Source: Oceanospirillaceae bacterium UBA1126 (GTDB lineage Bacteria; Pseudomonadota; Gammaproteobacteria; Pseudomonadales; Balneatricaceae). Taken from it: a DNA stretch of 32,252 bases. Below, piece by piece: positions 1 through 7,653 of the stretch. The stretch is taken from positions 1 through 32,252 of the forward strand of contig DCAT01000092.1 of assembly GCA_002312935.1 (NCBI GenBank), written 5' to 3'. The notes below the pieces were generated by a model, which searched no databases, was not told the DNA's origin, and saw only the letters and a program-made list of their open reading frames with translations. A program made the position numbers and the translations under genes. Numbering within the stretch: position 1 is the first letter of the stretch; each line of letters opens with the position of its first letter.

Positions 1-871
1 GAGAAATGCTAGCTTCCAAACCTTCGCTAGAGCCAGCGGGTTGCATTATTGGAAGGTATCGGGCTGGGATTTGGCTACGTACTTCAAGGCTTTTAATGTT
101 ATAAAGCTTAACCACACGGTCACCTTTGCGGACACGGTTTCCTGATGAAGTGTCGACACTTAGAATACGACCGTCAAAGGGTGCCAAAATGTCAGTACGC
201 TTTAAGTCCAACTCAGCAAACTGCAATTGGATTTTACTCTGAGTCACCTGTGACTCGAGCTGAGCAATGCGATTTGGGTGATCTGCAATGGTGTTTTCGC
301 GATTAAGTAGCGCTAATTGCTGTTGCTGCAGGGCACGAGTAGCTTCCTCTAAGCGCGAAGTAGGAGCAACCTTTTTGGCCACTAGTTGTTGTTGACGTTC
401 AAAGTTTTTTTGGTTCATGGCCTGCAATTGCTGCTCAATCACTAACGCTTTTTGGTTGGTTTTGTTGCTGTTTATTTCGCTCTTAATGCGGGCTTCAATA
501 TCTTGGAGGCTGGCTTTTCGTTGAGCCAGCGTCAAACGCAATTCGCTGTCGTCTAAACCGACTAATTTCTGTCCCTTGCTTACGCTGTCTCCACGGCCGA
601 CATTGACTTGCGTAACAAAAGCGCTAACCGTCGCCGTTAATTGAGTGGTCTCGCTGGCTTCTACTGCACCGTAAAGTGTAACTTCTGGCGCAATGTCTTG
701 TAATTCCACCAATTGGCTTGAAACCCCCCATACTTGTTCAGTGACAGGTTTGGCAGGTGCTTTTGGCTTAGAATTCTTAAGGTAAGTAAACCCATATCCG
801 GCCGCTGCAATAATTGCAATTGGAAGTAACACTTTCGTCAAAAAGGGAAAAATGTAGGACTTGTAGCTCAT
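1..871 (-). CDS. HlyD-family periplasmic adaptor of an efflux pump (C-terminus outside window)
   Basis: Partial gene; about 290 codons are visible from the ATG at 871 and the reading frame runs open off the left edge. The protein starts with a short cytoplasmic stretch and one membrane anchor (about residues 8-30). Then come a first barrel-sandwich half (VNVGRGDSVSKGQKLVGLD), a Gln-rich coiled-coil hairpin (about residues 105-190), and the second half (LAPFDGRILSVDTSSGNRV). This is the architecture of membrane-fusion proteins that join an RND or ABC inner-membrane pump to an outer-membrane channel. The pump itself would lie to the left and is not seen, so the substrate is unknown. An AAGG sequence 10 nt before the ATG serves as ribosome site. 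A candidate repressor palindrome lies 19 bp upstream. The family is secure; the pump class (RND most likely) is inference. Confidence 0.9.
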   Translation of the reverse strand, partial: MSYKSYIFPFLTKVLLPIAIIAAAGYGFTYLKNSKPKAPAKPVTEQVWGVSSQLVELQDIAPEVTLYGAVEASETTQLTATVSAFVTQVNVGRGDSVSKGQKLVGLDDSELRLTLAQRKASLQDIEARIKSEINSNKTNQKALVIEQQLQAMNQKNFERQQQLVAKKVAPTSRLEEATRALQQQQLALLNRENTIADHPNRIAQLESQVTQSKIQLQFAELDLKRTDILAPFDGRILSVDTSSGNRVRKGDRVVKLYNIKSLEVRSQIPARYLPIMQPAGSSEGLEASIS

Positions 872-889
872 GAAAAATGACCTTTTTTA

Positions 890-909
890 AACGGCGTATA
901 CCGTCCGTT
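890..909. promoter_or_regulatory. Candidate operator upstream of the efflux adaptor gene
   Basis: A 20-bp imperfect palindrome with perfect 5-bp arms (AACGG and CCGTT) around a 10-bp centre containing GTATAC. It lies 19 bp upstream of the adaptor ATG, where a TetR/AcrR-type repressor would be expected to act on an efflux operon. No regulator gene is visible here, so the protein that binds it is unknown. Confidence 0.35.
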
Positions 910-1080
910 GGTAAAGCGAATAAAATTGACTGAGGATTTTACATTAAAACCAATTGTTTTGATAACTCAACTGGCTGGCGTGGCCACACTTTACGCATTT
1001 TTACGTCGGGCTTGAAAAGAAAATTAGGTCATTTTTTGCTAGCTTTGCCTACAATAGTTTCAGACCTGGCTGCAGCAGCA

Positions 1081-1086
1081 TATAAT
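1081..1086 (+). promoter_or_regulatory. Putative -10 element for pdxH
   Basis: A perfect TATAAT hexamer 40 bp before the pdxH start. The hexamer 17 bp upstream (TTTCAG) is a poor -35 match, so the promoter may be weak or activator dependent. The assignment is based on sequence match only. Confidence 0.4.
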
Positions 1087-1125
1087 AGCAGCCTGTTTAC
1101 TATTAACTGTATTTAGGAAAGCGAT

Positions 1126-1770
1126 ATGTCCTCTCAAAACTATAAAGATTATCGACGTGAGTACGAAGCTGCAGGTTTGCGTCGCCAAAGCCTAGCTGCA
1201 GATCCATGGAAGCAATTTTCGTTCTGGCTGGGTGAGGCTGAACGTGCTTGTCCACTGGATGCCACTTCCATGGCGTTGGCTACGGTTTCATCATCGGGTA
1301 TGCCAAGTGCGCGTATCGTTCTATTAAAAAGTTACAATGAAAATGGCCTAGTTTGGTACTCAGATAGACGCAGCCAAAAAGGCCATGATATCGACCAAAA
1401 CCCAAATGCCTCGGTGCTTTTTTATTGGCAACCCTTAGAGCGCCAAGTGCGCATTTCTGGCACTGTATCGCTGGTGCCAGAGGCGACTTCTGATGCGTAC
1501 TTTAACAGCCGCCCCAGAGCTAGCCAGCTCAGTGCGGCAGCTACACCCCAAAGCCAAGTGGTTTCAGGGCTGGTAGACCTTGAGCAAAATGTAGCAAAGT
1601 TGGATGAGAAAACCCAAGGTGGCTTGGTAAATAGGCCTCAGCCTTGGGTAGGTTTTTGCCTTCAGCCTACCAAGTTTGAATTCTGGCAAGGTCAGCCCAG
1701 CCGTTTGCATGACCGTTTTCGGTATCAGCAAATGGGTGATGACTGGGTTATTGATCGTTTGGCACCTTAA
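1126..1770 (+). CDS. pdxH: Pyridoxamine/pyridoxine 5'-phosphate oxidase
   Basis: FMN-dependent cytoplasmic enzyme that oxidises pyridoxamine or pyridoxine 5'-phosphate to pyridoxal 5'-phosphate, the last step of vitamin B6 synthesis and salvage. The 214-residue product is close to the 218 residues of E. coli PdxH. It shows the FMN-binding segment SARIVLLK (about residues 61-68), the YWQPLERQVRI segment (about 100-110) and the family C-terminus ending in RLAP. TTTAGGAAAG provides an AGGA ribosome site before the ATG. rlmG follows after 11 nt, so the two are probably co-transcribed. The assignment is secure. Confidence 0.96.
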   Translation: MSSQNYKDYRREYEAAGLRRQSLAADPWKQFSFWLGEAERACPLDATSMALATVSSSGMPSARIVLLKSYNENGLVWYSDRRSQKGHDIDQNPNASVLFYWQPLERQVRISGTVSLVPEATSDAYFNSRPRASQLSAAATPQSQVVSGLVDLEQNVAKLDEKTQGGLVNRPQPWVGFCLQPTKFEFWQGQPSRLHDRFRYQQMGDDWVIDRLAP

Positions 1771-1781
1771 AAGCACATACT

Positions 1782-2930
1782 ATGATACAACCTTTAATGA
1801 TGAGTGCCTTTGGTGAGTTGATAATAAATCGTGTGCCACTTGCAAAAAAAGAAATGCTTCAGGCTTTTGATCAAGCTGATCTGTTAGCGTTAGACTACTT
1901 GCAGTCAGAGGCTTTGTTGAATCCAAGCAGTAATGTGCTGGTTGTCAATGAAGCCTTTGGCGCCATCACCTGTGCAACAACCAAGGCATTATGTGCTTTA
2001 GGTGGTGCACTGCCAACCTTGTGGAGTGATTCTCATATTGCCCATCTTGGGTTGCAATATAATGCCTCCGCTAACGGATTGCCGGTGGCACATTTTGTGC
2101 AGGCCCAAAACACTCCGCAAGGCCCGTTTCAAATTGTCATATTACGCTTACCTAAAAGTCATGCATTGCTGCGCGATCAATTACAAAGGATGCTGCCACA
2201 ATTGGCCCCAGGCGCTTTAATTATAATGCCTTTAATGGTTAAGCATCTAGATAACGCGGTGTACCAGCTTCTTGAGTCTTTACTAGGGCCACTAACCACC
2301 AGTTTGGCGCGTAAAAAGGCACGGTTAATCTTTGCAAAAAATAATTCAATGATGTTGGGCCAGAGCCCAAAGGCAGAGGAAACCCATTGGAGCCTGCCAT
2401 CGCTAGGGCTGTGCTTGCAGCACTTTAGTGGTGTATTTAGTCGCACCAAGTTAGACCCTGGAGCACAGGTATTATTAGATCAGTTTCCTGAAGGGCCTTA
2501 TATGCAGGTGATTGATTTAGGTTGCGGTAATGGCGTTCAAGCTATTATGGCCGCCAAAAAATGGCCTCAATGTAAGGTTATTGGGGTTGATGAATCCTAT
2601 ATGGCCGTTGCTTCAGCAAGCATTAATGCAATCAATAATAGCGTGGAAGATCAGTGTGAGTTTAGAGCAAATGATTGTTTAACAGACATCATTTCCCAAT
2701 CTGCTGACTTAATCCTATGTAACCCGCCGTTTCACCAAGAAAGGGTAATAGGTGACCAAATTGCCATGCGTATGTTTGCCCAATCTGCACAGGTGCTTAC
2801 TAACGAAGGTGAGCTGTGGGTGGTCGGTAATAGACACTTAGGTTATCACGCTAAGCTTAAGCGTTGGTTTAAGCGTGTAGAGCAAGTAAGTGCCCACCCC
2901 AAGTTTGTTGTGCTAAAAGCGCAGCTTTAA
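1782..2930 (+). CDS. rlmG: 23S rRNA (guanine-1835-N2)-methyltransferase
   Basis: SAM-dependent methyltransferase expected to make m2G1835 in 23S rRNA. The 382-residue length matches E. coli RlmG (378) better than RsmC (343). The C-terminal catalytic half has the SAM motif DLGCGNG (residues 245-251) and the substrate motif NPPF (314-317). The N-terminal half, a degenerate methyltransferase fold, retains the RlmG-like stretches NEAFGAITCA and LGPLTTSLARKKARLI. The end matches the RlmG style of FVVLKA. It starts 11 nt after pdxH and overlaps the stop of the convergent acyltransferase gene by 4 nt. RsmC is the main alternative; length and the N-terminal matches favour RlmG. Confidence 0.88.
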   Translation: MIQPLMMSAFGELIINRVPLAKKEMLQAFDQADLLALDYLQSEALLNPSSNVLVVNEAFGAITCATTKALCALGGALPTLWSDSHIAHLGLQYNASANGLPVAHFVQAQNTPQGPFQIVILRLPKSHALLRDQLQRMLPQLAPGALIIMPLMVKHLDNAVYQLLESLLGPLTTSLARKKARLIFAKNNSMMLGQSPKAEETHWSLPSLGLCLQHFSGVFSRTKLDPGAQVLLDQFPEGPYMQVIDLGCGNGVQAIMAAKKWPQCKVIGVDESYMAVASASINAINNSVEDQCEFRANDCLTDIISQSADLILCNPPFHQERVIGDQIAMRMFAQSAQVLTNEGELWVVGNRHLGYHAKLKRWFKRVEQVSAHPKFVVLKAQL

Positions 2931-3535
2931 TCAGTGTTTTTGGTGCCAGTAATGTCTGGGTTAAAATTGTTCGGGTATTTTCCCATTACAGGCTCATAAA
3001 AGTCGGCAATAGCTTGCATATCTGCATCTATATTTTCCGTTGTATTGAGCATTTTTCCTATACCACCAATACGTTTAGAAAAATCAAAATAAGCCAAAGC
3101 TAGCGGTACGTTAGCTCCCTTAGCCATATGATAAAAGCCTGTTTTCCAGCGCCCTACACTAGAGCGTGTGCCTTCTGGCGCTATGGCGAAAATCAAATTT
3201 TCGCTGTTGGCATAAATTTCAACTGAGGCGTCTACAAAATTCTTACTGGCGCCACGATTTAATGGCACGCCCCCTAGCCAGCGCATAATAGGCCCTGCAA
3301 AGCCATTAAATAGAGTGTGTTTAGCAATAAAATATACTTTTAAACGTAAGTGAAATGCTATGGCAATGCCAAGTGGGAAGTCCCAGTTAGAGGTATGCGG
3401 GGCGGCGATAATGAGGTAGCTTCCAGTAGCAGGTGCCACGTTAACCACTTTCCAGCCACTAAGCTTTAATACTAGCCAAGAAAGTAGCCTCATAAAGTGA
3501 ATAACGCCTGGGGTATCGTGAATGGTAAAATGCAT
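2927..3535 (-). CDS. PlsC-like lysophospholipid acyltransferase family protein
   Basis: Membrane-associated acyltransferase of the 1-acylglycerol-3-phosphate acyltransferase superfamily, 202 residues. The catalytic HX4D motif appears as HTSNWD (about residues 47-52), and the acceptor-phosphate-binding motif as APEGTRS (about 118-124). A hydrophobic N-terminal segment (residues 14-30) precedes the catalytic core. It is shorter than PlsC of E. coli (245), and the HTSNWD form is typical of the small accessory acyltransferases, so it may not be the main PlsC. It shares a 115-bp divergent promoter region with slyD, where two promoter-like elements and a palindrome are visible. The acceptor lipid cannot be decided from sequence. 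Confidence 0.85.
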   Translation of the reverse strand: MHFTIHDTPGVIHFMRLLSWLVLKLSGWKVVNVAPATGSYLIIAAPHTSNWDFPLGIAIAFHLRLKVYFIAKHTLFNGFAGPIMRWLGGVPLNRGASKNFVDASVEIYANSENLIFAIAPEGTRSSVGRWKTGFYHMAKGANVPLALAYFDFSKRIGGIGKMLNTTENIDADMQAIADFYEPVMGKYPNNFNPDITGTKNTD

Positions 3536-3567
3536 GGAAATACGGGCCTAGGAGTGATTTTTGCGGT

Positions 3568-3576
3568 ATTATATCA
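3568..3576 (-). promoter_or_regulatory. Extended -10 promoter for the PlsC-like gene
   Basis: On the minus strand this reads TGATATAAT, a perfect -10 hexamer with the extended TGn motif. It lies 33 bp from the acyltransferase ATG at 3535. No good -35 is present, as is usual for extended -10 promoters. Confidence 0.5.
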
Positions 3577-3579
3577 GGT

Positions 3580-3597
3580 CACTCATAGACATGAGTG
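3580..3597. repeat. Palindrome in the divergent PlsC-like/slyD control region
   Basis: An 18-bp perfect inverted repeat: arms CACTCAT and ATGAGTG with a 4-nt spacer. It overlaps the slyD -35 hexamer. A third half-site, GAGTG, lies at 3552-3556. This arrangement suits a dimeric regulator acting on both divergent genes, but the regulator is unknown. Confidence 0.4.
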
Positions 3598-3614
3598 GTG
3601 TTTAATTTTATAAG
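3586..3614 (+). promoter_or_regulatory. Sigma70-type promoter for slyD
   Basis: TAGACA (5 of 6 matches to the -35 consensus), a 17-bp spacer, then TATAAG (5 of 6 to the -10). Start of transcription is expected near 3621, leaving a leader of about 30 nt before the slyD ATG. Confidence 0.55.
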
Positions 3615-3651
3615 CCCTAATTAAAGTATTAAGGGCACCTTGGAGTCATGA

Positions 3652-4134
3652 ATGAAAATTGCCGAAAACAGCGTAGTTAGCTTCCATTACACACTTACAA
3701 ATGGTGCTGGCGAACTGGTTGATACCTCACGCGAAGGTGAGCCGTTACCTTACTTACATGGTGCAAATAACATTGTACAAGGTTTAGAAGAGGCGCTTGA
3801 AGGCAAGGAGTTGGGTGATAAGTTGCAGGTGGAAGTGCCTCCTCATTTAGGTTATGGAGAGTATATGGAAGAAATGGTTCAACAAGTAGACCGTGAAATG
3901 TTCTCTGGTATTGATAACCTAGAAGTGGGTATGCAGTTTCATGCGGAGGGCGACTCAGGTCAACAACAGGTGGTTACAATTACTGCTGTTGAAGGCGACA
4001 TGGTTAGTGTGGATGGTAATCATGACCTTGCTGGTGAAACATTGAATTTTGATGTGGAAATTATGGGCATCCGAGAAGCTTCTGAAGATGAGCTTACCAA
4101 TGGCCATATTCACGGCCCAGGCTGTAATCACTAG
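3652..4134 (+). CDS. slyD: FKBP-type peptidyl-prolyl cis-trans isomerase SlyD
   Basis: Cytoplasmic prolyl isomerase and chaperone. The 160-residue protein has the split FKBP domain (about residues 5-65 and 125-140) interrupted by the insert-in-flap chaperone domain (about 70-120). It keeps DTSREGEPLPYLHG, GLEEALEGKELGD and the VDGNHDLAGETLNF segment that is diagnostic for SlyD. The C-terminal metal-binding tail is only a stub (HIHGPGCNH), unlike the long His/Cys-rich tail of E. coli SlyD (196 residues). It may therefore contribute little to nickel delivery. A GGAG ribosome site lies 7 nt before the ATG. A GC-rich hairpin follows the stop. Confidence 0.95.
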   Translation: MKIAENSVVSFHYTLTNGAGELVDTSREGEPLPYLHGANNIVQGLEEALEGKELGDKLQVEVPPHLGYGEYMEEMVQQVDREMFSGIDNLEVGMQFHAEGDSGQQQVVTITAVEGDMVSVDGNHDLAGETLNFDVEIMGIREASEDELTNGHIHGPGCNH

Positions 4135-4143
4135 TCTAGTTTT

Positions 4144-4170
4144 TAACAGCCCCAAAATATGGGGCTGTTA
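4144..4170 (+). terminator. Hairpin after slyD
   Basis: Perfect 10-bp stem (TAACAGCCCC with GGGGCTGTTA) and a 7-nt loop, starting 9 nt after the slyD stop. There is no T-run on the plus strand after the stem, so it may be an imperfect terminator or an mRNA-end stabiliser. Confidence 0.5.
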
Positions 4171-4226
4171 TAGCCCGCATTAAACCACTCTATAACCACT
4201 TAAACTCAGAGCATGTGCCTAACATC

Positions 4227-7079
4227 ATGGAAAAGACATACAACCCTAACGCCATCGAAGAACAGTGGTACCAGCAATGGGAAGACAACAACTACTTCGC
4301 TCCTTCCGGTGAAGGTACACCCTATAGTATTGTTATTCCACCGCCCAATGTTACGGGTAGTTTGCATATGGGGCATGCTTTTCAAGATACTATTATGGAT
4401 GCCCTAACGCGGTATAAGCGTATGCAAGGGCATGATACGTTATGGCAAGTGGGTACTGACCACGCTGGTATTGCGACACAAATGTTAGTAGAGCGCAAAA
4501 TCCAAGCTGAGGAAGGTAAAACACGGCATGATTTAGGTCGGGATAAATTTTTAGAAAAAGTATGGGACTGGAAAGCAGAGTCAGGTGGCACTATTACGCG
4601 CCAGTTACGTCGCATGGGCGCGAGCGTAGACTGGAGTCGCGAACGTTTCACTATGGATGAGGGCTTTTATACGGCTGTGCAAGAGGCCTTTGTTCGCTTG
4701 TACGATGATGGCTTAATTTATCGTGGTAAACGATTAGTTAACTGGGATCCAAAATTACACACCGCAATTTCCGATTTAGAAGTTATTTCTACGGATGAAA
4801 AGGGCCATATGTGGCACTTGCGTTACCCCTTAGAAGCGGGCGCCACCACTGCGGATGGTAAAGATTATTTAGTGGTTGCTACCACCCGCCCAGAAACTAT
4901 GCTGGGCGATGCTGCGGTTGCAGTTCACCCTAAAGATGAGCGTTACCAGCACCTTATTGGCCAGTTTATAGCGTTGCCGTTAGTGGACCGTTTGATTCCA
5001 GTAATCGCTGATGATTATGTGGATATGGACTTTGGCACGGGCTGCGTAAAAATAACCCCAGCCCACGACTTTAATGACTATGCCATGGGCCAGCGTCATG
5101 ATTTGGGCATGATTAACGTGCTAGACCACGATGCGGCCATTGTGCAAACACCCCAAGTGTATACAACTGCTGGTAAAGTAGTCTTAGAGCATGATGAAAC
5201 CATTCCTTTAGCTTATCGTGGTTTAGACCGGTATCTGGCACGAGATCAAATTGTTGCAGACCTTGATGCAGCAGGTTTGTTAGAAGGTGTTGAAGACCAT
5301 GGCTTAAAGGTGCCCCGTGGAGATCGTTCAGGTCTTGTTATTGAACCCTTGTTAACAGATCAGTGGTTTGTCAGCACCAAGCCTTTAGCTGAGCCTGCAA
5401 TTGCAGCGGTAGAAGATGGCCGCATTGAATTTGTGCCTAAACAATGGGAAAACACCTACTTTTCCTGGATGCGGGACATCCAAGACTGGTGTATCTCGCG
5501 TCAACTTTGGTGGGGACACAGAATTCCCGCATGGTACGATGATGAAGGCAGTTTTTATGTTGGCCGCAGTGAGGAAGAGGTTCGTAACAAACATAATTTA
5601 GGTGATATAAACCTTAAGCAAGATGAAGATGTGCTGGATACTTGGTTCTCCTCTGGCCTGTGGACCTTTGGCACTTTAGGTTGGCCCAACTCTACTGAAG
5701 CCTTGGCTAAGTATCACCCAACTGATGTGTTGGTAACTGGCTTTGATATTATTTTCTTTTGGGTAGCGCGCATGATCATGATGACTATGCACCTAACTAA
5801 AGACGAGACTGGTGAAGCCCAGGTGCCTTTTAAGACTGTCTATGTACACGGTTTAGTGAGGGATCAAGATGGTGAGAAAATGTCTAAATCTAAGGGCAAT
5901 GTGATCGACCCATTGGACCTAATTGACGGCATTGATCTAGAGACTTTATTAGAGAAACGCACGGGCAACATGATGCAGCCACAGTTGGCTAAGAAGATAG
6001 AAAAGCAAACCTTAAAACATTTTCCTGACGGCATTGCCTCTTATGGCACTGATGCTTTGCGTTTTACTTTGTGCTCATTAGCGTCAACTGGTCGAGACAT
6101 TAAGTTTGATTTGGGCCGTATTGAAGGTAACCGGAACTTTTGCAATAAGATTTGGAACGCTACTAACTATGTTTTGATGAACTGTGAAGAGCAAGATTGT
6201 GGCCAAGCGGGTGGTCAAGTCGAGTTGAGTCTAGCAGATCGCTGGATTCTATCAAGGTTGCAAAAAGCGCAACTAAAAGTGGTTGAATCTATGGGTGTGT
6301 ATCGTTTTGATCACGCTGCAGAGGCGCTATACCATTTTATTTGGAGTGAATACTGCGATTGGTACCTAGAGCTATCTAAGCCTGTGCTATGGGACGATAA
6401 TGCAACTCAAGCTCAGTTAAGGGGTACTCGGCGTACTTTAGTTGGTGTTTTAGAGGCGGTGTTGCGTTTGGCCCACCCCTTGATGCCATATATTACTGAA
6501 GAGATTTGGCAGAAACTTAAAGTTCTTGCAGGTGTAGAGGGCGAAAGTATTATGCTCCAGCCATACCCAGTTGCTGACGAAAGCAAAATCGATGAAATTG
6601 CTGAGGCTGATTTAAATTGGGTGCGTGGCATTATTGATGGCGTGCGTAATATCCGTGGTGAAATGAATATCTCCCCCGGTAAACCTATTCCTGTGTTGTT
6701 AAAACAAGGTGATGCTGCAGACCAGGAGCGACTTGATACTAACAGTCAGTTTCTCATTAAGCTGGCTAAGTTGGAGTCTATTACGTGGCTAGATGGGACT
6801 GCTGAAGCGCCTTTAAGTGCAACAGCTTTGGTAGGCGCGTTGGAAGTATTGGTGCCTATGGCAGGACTCATTGATAAAGATGCAGAGCTGGCTAGATTAA
6901 ATAAAGAACTGGGTAGGTTGCAAGGAGAAATCAAGCGGCTTGGTGGTAAGCTAGGAAACGCCAAGTTTGTTGATAAAGCCCCTGCGCAAGTGATTGAAAA
7001 AGAGCGAGCCAAGTTAAGGGATGCTCAAATTTCCGCTACTACATTACAGCAGCAAGTGACAAAAATTGAAGCTATTTAA
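4227..7079 (+). CDS. valS: Valyl-tRNA synthetase
   Basis: Class I aminoacyl-tRNA synthetase that charges tRNA-Val and edits mischarged Thr. The 950-residue product matches the 951 of E. coli ValS. The HIGH-type signature is HMGH (residues 47-50) within PPPNVTGSLHMGHAF, and the KMSKS loop is at residues 551-555. The editing domain (about 180-340) contains the ATTRPETMLGD motif. The anticodon-binding domain and the C-terminal coiled-coil arm (about 880-950, rich in Lys, Glu and Leu) are complete. I prefer the ATG at 4227 because MEKTYNP matches the family start. An in-frame GTG at 4215 would add four residues. Neither start has a strong ribosome site. In many gammaproteobacteria valS follows pepA-holC; here it lies apart and in the opposite orientation. 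Confidence 0.97.
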   Translation: MEKTYNPNAIEEQWYQQWEDNNYFAPSGEGTPYSIVIPPPNVTGSLHMGHAFQDTIMDALTRYKRMQGHDTLWQVGTDHAGIATQMLVERKIQAEEGKTRHDLGRDKFLEKVWDWKAESGGTITRQLRRMGASVDWSRERFTMDEGFYTAVQEAFVRLYDDGLIYRGKRLVNWDPKLHTAISDLEVISTDEKGHMWHLRYPLEAGATTADGKDYLVVATTRPETMLGDAAVAVHPKDERYQHLIGQFIALPLVDRLIPVIADDYVDMDFGTGCVKITPAHDFNDYAMGQRHDLGMINVLDHDAAIVQTPQVYTTAGKVVLEHDETIPLAYRGLDRYLARDQIVADLDAAGLLEGVEDHGLKVPRGDRSGLVIEPLLTDQWFVSTKPLAEPAIAAVEDGRIEFVPKQWENTYFSWMRDIQDWCISRQLWWGHRIPAWYDDEGSFYVGRSEEEVRNKHNLGDINLKQDEDVLDTWFSSGLWTFGTLGWPNSTEALAKYHPTDVLVTGFDIIFFWVARMIMMTMHLTKDETGEAQVPFKTVYVHGLVRDQDGEKMSKSKGNVIDPLDLIDGIDLETLLEKRTGNMMQPQLAKKIEKQTLKHFPDGIASYGTDALRFTLCSLASTGRDIKFDLGRIEGNRNFCNKIWNATNYVLMNCEEQDCGQAGGQVELSLADRWILSRLQKAQLKVVESMGVYRFDHAAEALYHFIWSEYCDWYLELSKPVLWDDNATQAQLRGTRRTLVGVLEAVLRLAHPLMPYITEEIWQKLKVLAGVEGESIMLQPYPVADESKIDEIAEADLNWVRGIIDGVRNIRGEMNISPGKPIPVLLKQGDAADQERLDTNSQFLIKLAKLESITWLDGTAEAPLSATALVGALEVLVPMAGLIDKDAELARLNKELGRLQGEIKRLGGKLGNAKFVDKAPAQVIEKERAKLRDAQISATTLQQQVTKIEAI

Positions 7080-7155
7080 GGATTTTGAGTACTAGTCCTA
7101 CGAGTGGCTTGAGCAGAATGGCTAGTGTGCCCGCTTAAGCAGAGGGTGGTTCAGT

Positions 7156-7185
7156 TTGACATCCCGCTTAATCTAATGCTAGACT
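7156..7185 (+). promoter_or_regulatory. Sigma70-type promoter for the cold-shock gene
   Basis: A perfect TTGACA -35 hexamer, an 18-bp spacer ending in TGC (extended -10), then TAGACT. The predicted start near 7192 gives an untranslated leader of about 128 nt, in keeping with the long leaders of cspA-type genes. Confidence 0.6.
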
Positions 7186-7242
7186 GTGCACCGCACTAGC
7201 TTTAGAGTGAAGTGTGAAGATCCAGACCGTAATTTGCGCACT

Positions 7243-7291
7243 AACAGATAATATCTGTTTGATAAACCGCGCAGATGAAGGCGGTTTGTCA
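7243..7291 (+). promoter_or_regulatory. Structured 5' leader of the cold-shock gene (two adjacent hairpins)
   Basis: Two back-to-back hairpins lie just upstream of the ribosome site. The first (7243-7259) has 7-bp arms, AACAGAT and ATCTGTT. The second (7260-7291) has an 11-bp stem, TGATAAACCGC with GCGGTTTGTCA including one G-T pair, and a 10-nt loop. The E. coli cspA leader is a temperature-dependent RNA switch; a similar role here is inferred from position and structure, not from sequence identity. Confidence 0.5.
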
Positions 7292-7319
7292 AATTAATTT
7301 AGTAGCAAAGAGTAAGAAT

Positions 7320-7526
7320 ATGAGCAAAGGTACAGTGAAGTGGTTTAACGCCGATAAAGGTTTCGGTTTCATCACTCCAGAAGATGGCGGAAAAGATTTA
7401 TTCGTACATCACTCTGAAATCCGCAATGGCGGCGGTTACGCCACTTTGAACGACGGCCAAGCCGTAGAATTCGAAGTTGGCCAAGGCCAAAAAGGCCCTT
7501 GTGCCAACAATGTTGTTCCTTCTTAA
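7320..7526 (+). CDS. CspA-family cold-shock protein
   Basis: Small single-domain OB-fold protein (68 residues) that binds single-stranded nucleic acid and melts RNA structure. It has the RNP1 motif KGFGFI (about residues 13-18) and the RNP2 motif LFVHHS (about 28-33), both complete, and begins MSKGTVKWFN as is usual for the family. An upstream in-frame ATG at 7275 would add 15 residues that do not resemble the family and would place the start inside the leader hairpin, so it is rejected. The long leader suggests post-transcriptional temperature control. A strong terminator follows, so this is a single-gene unit. Which csp paralogue it is cannot be told. Confidence 0.95.
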   Translation: MSKGTVKWFNADKGFGFITPEDGGKDLFVHHSEIRNGGGYATLNDGQAVEFEVGQGQKGPCANNVVPS

Positions 7527-7550
7527 TTCGTTAAGAAAATAACATTACAG

Positions 7551-7579
7551 AAAACGCCGCTTTTAGCGGCGTTTTTTTT
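7551..7579 (+). terminator. Rho-independent terminator of the cold-shock gene
   Basis: Stem ACGCCGCT with AGCGGCGT, a 3-nt loop, followed by a run of eight T. It lies 25 nt after the csp stop codon. Confidence 0.93.
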
Positions 7580-7653
7580 GTCTTTAAAAAAGTTGACGTC
7601 ACTCATACTCGTAAGGTAAAAATTAGTTCCTATTGAAGTTACCGAGTATTCTC

